DNA from: PALSA-129 sp963842505
Lineage (GTDB): Bacteria > Acidobacteriota > Terriglobia > Bryobacterales > Bryobacteraceae
Direction: 5' to 3'
Assembly (NCBI GenBank): GCA_963842505.1
Contig: CAWJGZ010000001.1
Coordinates: 124,001 to 188,000, forward strand
DNA: 64,000 bases
Positions 17,743 to 26,079 of the stretch are shown piece after piece (position 1 is the stretch's first letter; every line of letters starts with the position of its first letter). The notes below the pieces were generated by a model. It ran no database searches. It was given only the letters and a program-made list of their open reading frames with translations, and was not told where the DNA came from. Both the position numbers and the translations under genes were made by a program.

Positions 17743-18858
17743 ATGGTAGAATGCGCCAGGATCGCAACAATCCGGCCCTATATGCTCGAGGAGGAGCGCG
17801 GAAACAACACGCCCGGCCGCCCGAATGGCTGGCAGCGCCATCTGCTCTGGCTCAGCGGGGTTTGGGTTTTGCCGCTTTGCGGGATTTTGCGATGGCTTCT
17901 TTTCCCTTCGAATCTGGCCACCTTCGTGATTGTGGTTGTGGCGGGTCTGCTGGCGCCGCTTCCGGCCCTCCTAATCTCGAGCCGCTGGCGAAATCGCGCG
18001 ATCCGCGAGGCACGAAACGCCCGTGAAGCGGCGGAACAACTGAAGCTGCAGTTGCAGACCGTGCGCTATCGGACGGCGAGAATGCGCGAGGAACTGTCGG
18101 CCGCCGACCAGCAGGCCCGGTTGTCGCATCAACTTACGCTGCTGGGCCAATTCACCGCCGGCTTCATGCACGAATTTAACAATCCGCTGGCGATCGTGAT
18201 CAGCCGCATTGAGGTGCTGCTGGAGGAACGGAAGACGGACGCCGCGCTCTGCAGCGACCTGCAGCAGATGCTGAAAGAGATGCGCTACATGGGAAACATC
18301 GCGCGCACACTTTTGCAGGCGTTGCGGCGCGAGCGTGGGAGCGAGGTCTTCGCTCCCTCGGCTCCGTCCGAGGCGTTGGAAGAGGCGCTAGCGGCGTTCC
18401 TGCCTTCAGCGCGTGAACAGGGGGTTCGAGTGGTTCAGGAAATCGCCAATGTCCCTCGCGTCAACTTGCCCGGCCATGTGGTGAGCGGAGTGGTACGCGG
18501 TCTGCTGAGCAACGCCCTGGACGCGCTCAAAGGGCGTGATGGCGCCACCATTTGGATCCACCTGGAACCGTACCGCACCGCGGGCGCCAAGGTGCTCCTC
18601 AGAATCGAAGACAATGGACCGGGTGTTCCCGAGAGGATCCGGGAGCACTTGTTCGAGCCATTCATTTCCCAGAGTCCGGGGCGAGAACGGCTGGGGCTCG
18701 GGCTGTTCCTCGGCGCCAGCCTCCTCGATATGTACGACGGCCGCATGTGGTATGAAGACAGGAGGGGTGGCGGAGCCAGTTTCGTCGTCGAGATGCCCCC
18801 GGCGCGTTTTACTCGGGGCCAGCCCTATCATTGGTTTGTCGGAGGCAATCCGTCGTGA
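17743..18858 (+). CDS. Sensor histidine kinase (NtrB-like)
   Basis: The kinase has up to 371 residues. Two membrane segments lie at about 33-53 and 58-80, then a coiled coil at 85-130. The dimerisation box GFMHEFNNPLAIV follows with His143 as phospho-acceptor, then the ATP-binding domain with LLSNALDAL (N box), EDNGPGVPE (G1) and RLGLGLFLGASLLDMYDG (G2). There is no recognisable periplasmic sensor, so the signal may be sensed in the membrane. Its stop overlaps the GTG of the NtrC-type regulator (GTGA), marking a cognate pair. An in-frame ATG at 17782 is an alternative start, and neither start has a clear ribosome binding site. Confidence 0.88.
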   Translation: MVECARIATIRPYMLEEERGNNTPGRPNGWQRHLLWLSGVWVLPLCGILRWLLFPSNLATFVIVVVAGLLAPLPALLISSRWRNRAIREARNAREAAEQLKLQLQTVRYRTARMREELSAADQQARLSHQLTLLGQFTAGFMHEFNNPLAIVISRIEVLLEERKTDAALCSDLQQMLKEMRYMGNIARTLLQALRRERGSEVFAPSAPSEALEEALAAFLPSAREQGVRVVQEIANVPRVNLPGHVVSGVVRGLLSNALDALKGRDGATIWIHLEPYRTAGAKVLLRIEDNGPGVPERIREHLFEPFISQSPGRERLGLGLFLGASLLDMYDGRMWYEDRRGGGASFVVEMPPARFTRGQPYHWFVGGNPS

Positions 18859-20222
18859 ATCGCATCTTCGTAATAGACGACGAGCCGGCCATGGGCGAGA
18901 ACATTCAGCGCATGCTGAAGTTCCCCGAGACCACCGTAACGGCGTATGCGGATCCGGTCAAGGGCCTGGCGGACGCGCTCGCCAAGCGCCCCGACCTGGT
19001 GTTGCTGGACATGCGCATGCCTGGGATGTCTGGCGAGGAGGTCTTCGCGCGGCTGCACGAGGCACATCCGGGCGTGCCGATCGTTTTCTTCACGGCGTTC
19101 GGATCTGTCGAGGGTGCGGTGCTGGCCATGCGCAACGGAGCGTTCGATTACCTGCAGAAGCCGTTCAAGCGCGAAGATCTTCTGCTGGTGGTGAAGCGGG
19201 CGCTGGCTCACGCGGAATTGGCGCAGGAGGTCGACCGGTTGAAAGGAAGGCTGGAGGCGCTCGGCGAAAGCGACCATCCCCAGAGCCGCAGCGCCGTCAT
19301 GCTGGAATTGACCGAAAAGGCGCGGCGGGCGGCCGCCACCGATGCCACTGTCATGATTCTGGGGGAGAGCGGCACAGGCAAGGAGGTGATGGCCCGCTAC
19401 ATTCAAAGCCAGAGTCCGCGTAAGAACAGGCCGTTCGTGCCGGTGGAGTGCAGTGCGCTGCCAGGTTCGCTGATCGAGAGCGAGTTGTTCGGTTACGAGC
19501 GCGGGGCGTTCACCGGCGCGGAGCGCACCAAGAAGGGTCTGATCGAATCAGCCGACGGCGGCACGCTGTTTCTGGACGAAATAGGCGATCTGAGCGTGGA
19601 ACTGCAAACGCGCCTGTTTCGCTTCGTCGAGGAACGCCAACTGCGGCGATTGGGAGGCCTCGAGCCGGTGCGCGTGGACTGCCGGATTCTGTGCGCGACG
19701 AACCAGGACCTGGCGGCGAAGATCAAGGCCGGCACATTTCGCGAAGAACTCTACTACCGGCTGGGAGTGGTCACGGTGAAGCTGCCCGCGTTGCGCGAAA
19801 GGCCGGAAGACATCCCTCACCTGGCCCGTTTCTTCCTGGAGCGATTCTCCCGGCGCTACGGTAAGAGCCTGTCTGCTTCGCCTCGCTTCTATGAAGCCCT
19901 TCTCAGCAAGGCTTGGCCGGGCAATGTCCGGCAGCTCAAGAACCTGATGGAGAAGCTGACGGCACTTCATCCCGGTGGTGTTCTGGAGCCAGAAGACGTG
20001 GCCGACGATTTGCAGCCGAGCGGCGCGGCCTGCCATCTTTCCAGCCTTCCCTGGAAAGAGGCGCGGGAGCAGTACTTGGCGAGCTTCGAGATCTCTTACG
20101 CCCAGACGCTGTTGGCGCGTTGCGGCGGCAACATCAGCGCCGCGGCGCGCGAGGCCGGCGTGGATCGCAAGACGTTTTACGCGCTGTTGAAGCGGGAGAA
20201 GGAACCGCAGGCTGGGGAATGA
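18855..20222 (+). CDS. NtrC-family sigma-54-dependent response regulator
   Basis: The 455-residue protein starts at GTG 18855, with GGAGG nine bases upstream and the start codon overlapping the kinase stop. The receiver at 1-115 is intact: acidic pair VIDDE, phospho-acceptor Asp52 and Lys102 in QKPFK. The AAA+ domain has Walker A GESGTGKE at 170-177 and the sigma-54 contact motif GAFTGA at 217-222. The C-terminal Fis-type helix-turn-helix is CGGNISAAAREAGVDRKTFYALL. Together with the kinase it forms a two-component system acting at sigma-54 promoters. The respiratory cluster begins about 570 bases downstream and is a possible target, but I found no acceptable sigma-54 site there. Confidence 0.93.
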   Translation: MNRIFVIDDEPAMGENIQRMLKFPETTVTAYADPVKGLADALAKRPDLVLLDMRMPGMSGEEVFARLHEAHPGVPIVFFTAFGSVEGAVLAMRNGAFDYLQKPFKREDLLLVVKRALAHAELAQEVDRLKGRLEALGESDHPQSRSAVMLELTEKARRAAATDATVMILGESGTGKEVMARYIQSQSPRKNRPFVPVECSALPGSLIESELFGYERGAFTGAERTKKGLIESADGGTLFLDEIGDLSVELQTRLFRFVEERQLRRLGGLEPVRVDCRILCATNQDLAAKIKAGTFREELYYRLGVVTVKLPALRERPEDIPHLARFFLERFSRRYGKSLSASPRFYEALLSKAWPGNVRQLKNLMEKLTALHPGGVLEPEDVADDLQPSGAACHLSSLPWKEAREQYLASFEISYAQTLLARCGGNISAAAREAGVDRKTFYALLKREKEPQAGE

Positions 20223-20297
20223 GACCTCGGCGGTTTTTGCGTCGGGCTAAGCAGGGCGAGGAATACTGGAGCATGCTAAGGAGGATTGGAGGATTGC

Positions 20298-20564
20298 TTG
20301 CCGCTCAATATTAAGGATCCGGAAGTCTACCAACTGGCTCGCCAAGTGGCCGACCTGACTGGAGAAACGCTCACCGACGCGGTTCGCCATGCGCTGCTGG
20401 AGCGTTTGAAGCGGGAACAACGCGCACGGCCTGACCCGCAGTGGATCGAGAAGCTTCGTGAGATCTCCGACCTTTGCGCGGCGCGGCCGGTGCTCGGCGC
20501 CGGCTCGGATGATGAGTTGGTAGGCTACGACGAATTCGGGGTTCCCGCTAACCATCGAAGGTGA
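20298..20564 (+). CDS. VapB-type antitoxin (Rv0623/PSK family), orphan
   Basis: The 88-residue protein begins at TTG 20298 with GGAGG a few bases upstream; an earlier TTG at 20286 is open but lies before that site. MPLNIKDPEVYQLARQVADLTGETLTDAVRHALLERLKRE is nearly the family consensus of short VapB antitoxins that bind DNA through the N-terminal ribbon-helix-helix region and block a PIN-domain VapC through the tail. The C-terminus (GYDEFGVP) is also typical, but the last residues (ANHRR) look like junction sequence. The gene after it is only the last part of a vapC, so this antitoxin has lost its partner. Confidence 0.8.
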   Translation: MPLNIKDPEVYQLARQVADLTGETLTDAVRHALLERLKREQRARPDPQWIEKLREISDLCAARPVLGAGSDDELVGYDEFGVPANHRR

Positions 20565-20629
20565 GCCACGAGCCGGTGCTCTGCAAAGGCGCCGATTTCC
20601 AGCGGACGGATATCCCACTCGTTCCGTGA
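20564..20629 (+). pseudogene. VapC PIN-domain toxin, C-terminal remnant
   Basis: Directly after vapB, the frame that includes 20570-20629 reads EPVLCKGADFQRTDIPLVP and then TGA. This is the usual end of VapC toxins (..PLLFKG.DF..TDI..), where the Asp belongs to the PIN-domain active-site region. No start codon or N-terminal PIN sequence exists, and the frame is closed by TAA at 20549-20551. A deletion has therefore removed almost all of vapC and joined its last ~20 codons to vapB. 20630-20788 then holds no gene, only the probable promoter region of the next operon. Confidence 0.7.
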
Positions 20630-20718
20630 GATCAAGGCCGTGTTTGTAGAAGTCCTCGGCTGGGGAATAAACTCCACAGCTCACCAATCGTTACGGGGAA
20701 TCAGCTCCCCATATTGGG

Positions 20719-20748
20719 TTTGGAACATCTCTAAGCAATTGAGATAAA
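20719..20748 (+). promoter_or_regulatory. Possible promoter of the respiratory cluster
   Basis: TTGGAA (20719-20724) and GATAAA (20743-20748) are separated by 18 bases, about 40 bases before the ATG of the cytochrome-porin gene. Each hexamer matches the sigma-70 consensus at four of six positions. The surrounding 20690-20760 is noticeably AT-rich compared with the coding DNA. Confidence 0.3.
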
Positions 20749-20788
20749 AGAAGTCCTTATTTGGTCACCGGCGTGCCTTTCCGGCGGC

Positions 20789-22078
20789 ATGGCTCAACCG
20801 CGCAGTAAGTTCTGGCTCCCGGCCGTTGTGCCGGTCCTGGTGGCCCTTGTTTTGGCTCCCCAGCCGGCACGGGCGATTCCAGCCTTCGCCCGAAAGTTCG
20901 GGGTGAAGTGCTACACCTGCCACACCATTCCGCCGGCTCTGAATAAGACCGGCTATATGTTCAAGCGGTTGGGCTACCGGCTTCCACCCGACGAAATGGA
21001 TGGGACCAAGGCGGCGCCAAAGGTTTCGGCTTTGGACAAGGACATCAAGTTCAATATCACCAATACGCTGGCGGTGATCGGCCAGGGCAGCTTCACGGTG
21101 GATAAGACAGCGGGCAGCGGCGCCACTCCGGCATCCAGCTCCAGCTTCAATCTGGATGAAGCCGCGCTTTTTTCAGGTGGAGCGGTGCCAGACACCGGCT
21201 TTTCCTATTTCACTCATTTCGAACTGTATCAGGGCGGCAGCACCGACCTGGAACAAGCCGTGATGACCTACACCGGAGGCCGCGCCAACAGCAGCTATTT
21301 CTTCAAGGTTGGCGAAATGCACATGCAGGAGGGAGAAGGCACGCGGGCAGCCATGTTCTACAACCTGTTCCCGGATCCTTCTCTCCTGCTGGAGAACACC
21401 AGTCCGACCAACTTTTCGCTGGACCAGCACCCGGTGGGGATCAACGTGGGATACACGTGGGCTTCGAACTACTTCAAGCAGGTGTTTGCAATCTCGGGCA
21501 AAGTCACCAACGGGCTGAACGCCGATGGCACCGAGATTCTGTTTAACTCCACCAAGAACTCCAAGGATTACTGGCTCGACGCCGATTACTGGTTCGGTCC
21601 GGATGGCGGCGTCACGTTCATGACCTACCGCGGCACGAAGGACCAGGTGCAGAACGCCGGATCCCCCGACGAGTTCACGTACCGGCCCACCATCAGGCGT
21701 TACGGGGTCTTCGGCAATTATCTGTTCTTCGACAAGCTGGACGTCTTGGGCGGCTATCTCCGAGACGACGACGACTGGCAAGACGAGCCAGGCAATCCAC
21801 TCACGCACTTCATTTCGAACGGGTTTCGCGCCGAAGTGGATTACTTCTTCCAGCGAGGCTTCGCCGTGATGGCCCGGTACGACCGCCTGAAGCAGACCAT
21901 CGCGAACGGGCCGTCGAACTATTCAGAGGCCTGGAACATCGGCAGCGAGAGAGCGCTCACGGCACTTGGTAACGTGGTGTTGCGCGCCACCTACGGGAAC
22001 GAACGCGATCAGGACCCGACTACGGGCCTGGTGACCACGGATAAGCACTTCAATATCGATTTGCGGTTGATGTGGTAA
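20789..22078 (+). CDS. Outer-membrane porin with N-terminal monohaem cytochrome domain (Cyc2-like layout)
   Basis: The 429-residue protein has a Sec signal peptide ending QPARA. A short haem-binding segment follows (IPAFARKFGVKCYTCHTIPPALNK with CYTCH at 41-45, then YMFKRLGYRLP), and after it about 380 residues rich in alternating aromatic beta-strands ending in NIDLRLMW. A single CxxCH in front of an outer-membrane barrel is the layout of Cyc2, the fused cytochrome-porin of iron-oxidising bacteria, and the length is also similar. It heads a cluster of periplasmic and inner-membrane electron carriers, so transfer of electrons across the outer membrane is plausible. Direction and donor are unknown. 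Other haem-tagged barrels without a known role share this motif. Confidence 0.7.
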   Translation: MAQPRSKFWLPAVVPVLVALVLAPQPARAIPAFARKFGVKCYTCHTIPPALNKTGYMFKRLGYRLPPDEMDGTKAAPKVSALDKDIKFNITNTLAVIGQGSFTVDKTAGSGATPASSSSFNLDEAALFSGGAVPDTGFSYFTHFELYQGGSTDLEQAVMTYTGGRANSSYFFKVGEMHMQEGEGTRAAMFYNLFPDPSLLLENTSPTNFSLDQHPVGINVGYTWASNYFKQVFAISGKVTNGLNADGTEILFNSTKNSKDYWLDADYWFGPDGGVTFMTYRGTKDQVQNAGSPDEFTYRPTIRRYGVFGNYLFFDKLDVLGGYLRDDDDWQDEPGNPLTHFISNGFRAEVDYFFQRGFAVMARYDRLKQTIANGPSNYSEAWNIGSERALTALGNVVLRATYGNERDQDPTTGLVTTDKHFNIDLRLMW

Positions 22079-22091
22079 GGGAATGACGGAC

Positions 22092-22484
22092 ATGAAAAAA
22101 CTAATCCAGAGAATGATCATGCTGGCGCCCCTGGCACTGGCGGCGCAGACCAGCAACGTGGTGCTTCCACAGGATAAGGGGCCGGACAAGATCGACGTAA
22201 GCGCCTATCCGGCTCCCCAGCAGGCGGCCTATAAGCTGTTTAGCGCCAAGTGCTCAAAGTGCCACACCATCGCGCGGCCCATCAACACCATGATGAAGCG
22301 AGATGAATGGGAGCGCTACGTCAAACGCATGATGCACAAACCCAACTCCGGCATCAGCGACGCCCAGGGAAAACAGATCTTCGATTTCCTGGTTTTCGAT
22401 CAGACCGAGCGAAAAGACAAGAACCCAAAGGCCTTTTTCCTGGCCCTGAGCGATGAAGAAATCGAGAAGCTGAAAAAGCAGTAA
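22092..22484 (+). CDS. Periplasmic monohaem cytochrome c
   Basis: The 130-residue protein has a signal peptide (MKKLIQRMIMLAPLALA) and one haem site, CSKCH, at 54-58. RDEWERYVKRMMHKPNSGISDAQGKQIFDFL follows, with Met residues able to supply the distal ligand. The pattern K..W...V.RM....G.....D...I..FL is common in small c-type cytochromes that shuttle electrons between membrane complexes. ATG 22092 is preferred to ATG 22083 because AAGGG would lie too close to the first. It starts 13 bases after the cytochrome-porin gene and ends 12 bases before the oxidoreductase, so it is the natural periplasmic partner of both ends of the chain. Confidence 0.8.
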   Translation: MKKLIQRMIMLAPLALAAQTSNVVLPQDKGPDKIDVSAYPAPQQAAYKLFSAKCSKCHTIARPINTMMKRDEWERYVKRMMHKPNSGISDAQGKQIFDFLVFDQTERKDKNPKAFFLALSDEEIEKLKKQ

Positions 22485-22496
22485 CGGGAAGCCGCC

Positions 22497-24335
22497 ATGC
22501 GCTATAGCGTAACGGTGCCGGACCAAGAGTACTTCAACCGGAACATTCCGTGCCGCACGGCCTGCCCCATCCACACGGAATGCGGGCGGTACGTCCAGGC
22601 CATCGGGATATCCCAGGATGAAGAGGCCTATCTTCTGGCTCGCGCCCCGAATCCGTTTGCTTACGTGCTGGGACGAATCTGTGCGCACCCTTGCGAAGAT
22701 GCTTGCCGGCGCGGCAAGATCGACGAGCCCCTGGCCATCTGCGCGCTCAAACGATACGCCACCGAGCGGCACAACCTGGGCGCCGGACACGACCCGGCGC
22801 GCAAGCACCTGACGCCGGTACCGAAGCGCGGTATAAAAGTTGCGATTGTGGGCGCGGGGGTATGCGGTCTGACCTGCGCTCACGACCTGGCGCTGTTGGG
22901 GTACTCGGTAGAAGTTTTCGAGTCGGCGCCGGTCCCCGGGGGAATGCTCTACCTGGGCATTCCCCATTTCCGGCTTCCCCGGGAAATCATCAAGATGGAA
23001 GTCGATAACATCCTGGCCACGGGGGTGACGCTGCACACGCGGGTGACTGTGGGGCGTGACATTTCGTTTTCCGACCTGCGCTCCCGGTTCGACGCGGTGC
23101 TGCTGGCGACAGGCCTCAACAAGGGCCGCGAACTGAACATTCCGGGCGCACACCTGGCGGGGGTATACAACGGCATCGATTTTTTGATCACCGTCAACCT
23201 GGGCTACGAAATCGAACTGGGCAAGCGGGTGGCAGTGGTGGGCGGCGGCAACGTGGCCATCGATGTGGCGCGCGCCGCGGTGCGGTTGGTGCATGAATCG
23301 TGGCAATCGGGCGCGGCGGAATCCGGCGCGGAGAGCTTGCAGCCTGCCTTGGACGCAGCGCGCATGGCGCTGCGGTCGGGCGCCGAGCAGGTGTGCCTGG
23401 TGAGCCTGGAATCGCGCCAGCAGATGCCCGCATGGCAAAGCGAAGTCCAAGAAGCGGAGCATGAAGGCATCGCCGTGGACAACGGTTGGGGGCCGAAGGA
23501 GATCGTCGGCGCGGATGGCGTGGTGACCGGACTCAAGGTGCGCGCCTGCGTCTCGGTCTTCGACGAAAACGGGCGCTTCAACCCGGCCTTCAGCGACGAG
23601 GAGAAGGTGATCCCGTGCGACACCGTGGTGCTCGCCATCGGACAGCAGGCGGATCTGTCCTTTCTGGGTGGCAACAAAGAGGTGCAGGTGACGCCACGCG
23701 GAATTCTCAAGATCGACGAGAACCTGATGACGACGGCTCCGGGTGTTTTCGCGGGCGGCGACGTGGCGTTTGGACCGCGTGTGCTGGTGGAAGCTGTGGC
23801 TAATGGGCATCGAGCGGCCCGGTCGATCCATGTCCACTTCCACGGGAAGAGCACGAAGACCGTGCTGAGCCGCTTCCGCATCTTCAACAACTGGGAGATG
23901 CCGCGCGGCTTCCTGAGAATTCCGCGGCAGATCATGCCGGTGCTGCCGGCCAACCGGCGTATCGGGATTGCCGAGGTGGAACTGGGATTCGACGAGGCGC
24001 AAGGTCGCGCGGAAGGGCTGCGCTGCCTGAAGTGCCAGGTCAACACGATTTTCGACGGCTCGAAGTGCATCCTGTGCGCCGGATGCGTGGATATTTGTCC
24101 GGAAAACTGCCTGCGGCTGGTGGACCTTGCCCAAGTGCAAGGCGATGAGCGGTACGACGCCCTGATTCGAAACCGCTATGGCGTGCCCGCCGCGGAGCTT
24201 CCCGCCGGCCAGGCGGGCGCCATTATCAAGAACGAAGAGAAGTGCATTCGCTGCGGGATCTGCGCCCAGCGGTGCCCAACTCATGCCATCACCATGGAGG
24301 CCCTGGAGCAACAGGAGCGGGAGGTATTCGAGTGA
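22497..24335 (+). CDS. FAD/NAD(P)-binding iron-sulfur oxidoreductase (glutamate-synthase small-subunit type)
   Basis: The 612-residue protein has an N-terminal four-iron-type cysteine set (Cys19, 23, 29, 62, 66, 70: CRTACPIHTEC, CAHPCEDAC). An FAD site follows at 115-128 (VAIVGAGVCGLTCA) and an NAD(P) site at about 244-259 (RVAVVGGGNVAIDVAR). The C-terminus is a two-cluster ferredoxin domain (CILCAGCVDICPENC and CIRCGICAQRCPTH). This is the GltD/NfnB-like module that passes electrons between NAD(P)H and iron-sulfur partners. There is no glutamate synthase large subunit here; instead it is coupled by GTGA overlap to the Rieske gene. It probably links the cytoplasmic NAD(P)H pool to this bc-type complex. 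Such linkage is inference. Confidence 0.85.
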   Translation: MRYSVTVPDQEYFNRNIPCRTACPIHTECGRYVQAIGISQDEEAYLLARAPNPFAYVLGRICAHPCEDACRRGKIDEPLAICALKRYATERHNLGAGHDPARKHLTPVPKRGIKVAIVGAGVCGLTCAHDLALLGYSVEVFESAPVPGGMLYLGIPHFRLPREIIKMEVDNILATGVTLHTRVTVGRDISFSDLRSRFDAVLLATGLNKGRELNIPGAHLAGVYNGIDFLITVNLGYEIELGKRVAVVGGGNVAIDVARAAVRLVHESWQSGAAESGAESLQPALDAARMALRSGAEQVCLVSLESRQQMPAWQSEVQEAEHEGIAVDNGWGPKEIVGADGVVTGLKVRACVSVFDENGRFNPAFSDEEKVIPCDTVVLAIGQQADLSFLGGNKEVQVTPRGILKIDENLMTTAPGVFAGGDVAFGPRVLVEAVANGHRAARSIHVHFHGKSTKTVLSRFRIFNNWEMPRGFLRIPRQIMPVLPANRRIGIAEVELGFDEAQGRAEGLRCLKCQVNTIFDGSKCILCAGCVDICPENCLRLVDLAQVQGDERYDALIRNRYGVPAAELPAGQAGAIIKNEEKCIRCGICAQRCPTHAITMEALEQQEREVFE

Positions 24336-24793
24336 AGGTGAAGCGACGATCCTTTGTGAGTTGGGGCAGCGCCGGACTGGTCGCACTGTGCTCCGCGATC
24401 AGCGTCAGCCTGGGAGCGGTGGCCCGGTTTCTGACACCGAGCGTATTCTACGAGCCGCCACAGACGTTCAAGATTGGCGACCCGGCGGATTTCTCTTACG
24501 GCCCTCCCACGTTCCTGGCGGAAGAGAAAATCTTCGTGTTCCGCGACCCCGAGAAGGGCTTCGCGGTGTCCAACGCTGTCTGTACCCACCTCGGCTGCAC
24601 CGTCGCGTATTTCCAGAGCGATGAACGCTTCCATTGTCCGTGTCATGGCAGCGTGTTCAACGCCGATGGCACGGTGCAACACGGACCCGCGCCGAGGCCG
24701 CTCGAGTGGTTCGAGGTGACTTTGGCCCGCGATGGACAACTAAGGGTGGATAAGGACCACACTGTCCCCACAAGTTATCGCCTGGTGGTGTGA
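24332..24793 (+). CDS. Rieske iron-sulfur protein of a bc-type complex
   Basis: The 153-residue protein starts at GTG 24332, overlapping the previous stop, with GGGAGG upstream. An N-terminal KRRSFV and hydrophobic stretch (residues 5-32) form a twin-arginine-type membrane anchor, as usual for Rieske proteins. The cluster-binding boxes are CTHLGC (84-89) and CPCHG (102-106), each giving one Cys and one His ligand to the [2Fe-2S] cluster. It sits in the order expected for a bc/b6f operon, three bases before cytochrome b. It would oxidise quinol and pass the electron to the cytochrome c subunit. Confidence 0.93.
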   Translation: MKVKRRSFVSWGSAGLVALCSAISVSLGAVARFLTPSVFYEPPQTFKIGDPADFSYGPPTFLAEEKIFVFRDPEKGFAVSNAVCTHLGCTVAYFQSDERFHCPCHGSVFNADGTVQHGPAPRPLEWFEVTLARDGQLRVDKDHTVPTSYRLVV

Positions 24794-24795
24794 CC

Positions 24796-26079
24796 ATGAA
24801 TCCGATACGAGATGCCTGGCAGTCAATCGTTCGGCGGGACCCGCTGTCCACGGACAAGGGGAAGTCGGAGCTGGTCTTCCTCAACGTGTGGCTGCACATT
24901 CACCCCGCCAAGGTGAAGAAAGAGAATCTCAAGGTGAAGCACACGTTCTACCTGGGGTTCATCACCTTCTTCCTCTTCCTTGTCCTGGTTACCACGGGGG
25001 TCGCGCTGATGTTCTACTATCGGCCGCATCCGCCGCAGGCATACCAGGACATGAAGGACCTCCAGTTTGTGGTTTATCTGGGGAGCTTTCTGCGCAACAT
25101 GCACCGGTGGTCGGCTCACGGGATGGTGATTTGCGTCTTCCTGCACATGTGCCGGGTCTTTTACACGGGGTCCTACAAGCGGCCGCGACAGTTCAACTGG
25201 GTGATTGGGGTGGTGCTGTTCCTGCTCACATTGGGGCTTTCATTCACGGGTTATCTTCTGCCATGGGACCAGCTTGCCTTCTGGGCCATCACGGTCGGCA
25301 CAAACATCGGCAGCTACGCTCCGTTGGTGGGCGCGCGCGTTCGCGAGTTGCTGCTGGGAGGCCACACCGTCGGCGAGTCGGCGCTACTGCGCTTCTACGT
25401 GCTGCACGTCGCGGTTCTGCCGGCGCTGCTGACGCTGCTGACCATGGTGCACTTCTGGCGGGTCCGCAAGGACGGAGGGCTCTCGCGGCCGGTCTGGAAG
25501 TTACAGGAGGACAAATCCGCGCAGTTGGTCACCATCGGAGCACCGGACACCAGTGCTGCACTGGCGGCGGTTCCGGCTTCGAAGGACAAGACCTATGGCC
25601 TCATGGAGGTGGTGACCGGCAAACCTATCTTCGAGACCGTGAGTATGGAGGAGGAGGAAGACACCGTTTTTTCCTATCCGTATGCCTTCTTCCGCGAGGG
25701 CATTGCTTTGCTGGTAACGGTTACTACCGTGATGGCGGTTTCGCTCTTCTGGAAAGCGCCGTTGGAGGAGTTAGCCAATCCGGCGAAGACGCCTAACCCG
25801 GCGAAGGCTCCGTGGTACTTTCTTGGCCTCCAGGAACTGGTCAGCCACTCCGCCCTGCTGGGCGGCGTAATTGTGCCTGCACTGGCCGTCCTGGCGCTAG
25901 TTGCCGTTCCCTACCTTGATTCGAATCCCAGCCGCCGGCCGGCCGATCGGAAGTGGGCCATCCGGGCGTTCACGCTCTTCGTGGTAGTCAACGTAGTCCT
26001 GATCATCGTGGGGACATTCTTCCGCGGTCCGGGCTGGGCGTTGGTGCCTCCATGGGTCCACATTACGGGGGCCGAGTAA
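24796..26079 (+). CDS. Cytochrome b (b6/subunit-IV fused type)
   Basis: The 427-residue inner-membrane protein has about eight helices. The N-terminal b6 part holds the bis-His ligand pairs (NMHRWSAHGMV and, two helices on, RFYVLHVAVLP with TMVHFWRVR). The C-terminal part (NPAKAPWYFLGLQELVSHSALLGG) matches subunit IV of b6f-like complexes, whose quinol-binding loop normally reads PEWY; that box is not evident here. ATG 24796 is used; a GTG at 24790 is possible. A charged loop of about 100 residues (roughly 215-290, EEEED) joins the two halves and is longer than usual. It forms the quinol-oxidising core with the Rieske protein and the multihaem cytochrome. Confidence 0.9.
   Translation: MNPIRDAWQSIVRRDPLSTDKGKSELVFLNVWLHIHPAKVKKENLKVKHTFYLGFITFFLFLVLVTTGVALMFYYRPHPPQAYQDMKDLQFVVYLGSFLRNMHRWSAHGMVICVFLHMCRVFYTGSYKRPRQFNWVIGVVLFLLTLGLSFTGYLLPWDQLAFWAITVGTNIGSYAPLVGARVRELLLGGHTVGESALLRFYVLHVAVLPALLTLLTMVHFWRVRKDGGLSRPVWKLQEDKSAQLVTIGAPDTSAALAAVPASKDKTYGLMEVVTGKPIFETVSMEEEEDTVFSYPYAFFREGIALLVTVTTVMAVSLFWKAPLEELANPAKTPNPAKAPWYFLGLQELVSHSALLGGVIVPALAVLALVAVPYLDSNPSRRPADRKWAIRAFTLFVVVNVVLIIVGTFFRGPGWALVPPWVHITGAE

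Noticed and set aside
20761..20776. Sigma-54-like site TTGGTCAC-N4-gTGCC with correct GG-N10-GC spacing before the cytochrome-porin gene
   Set aside because: Transcription would begin about one or two bases before the start codon, the match outside GG and GC is poor, and no downstream start would keep the signal peptide.
22254..24386. 710-codon open frame antisense to the FAD/FeS oxidoreductase
   Set aside because: It is a shadow of a high-GC gene: the sense strand has complete FAD, NAD(P) and FeS motifs, while the antisense translation has no domain and is rich in Arg, His and Gln.
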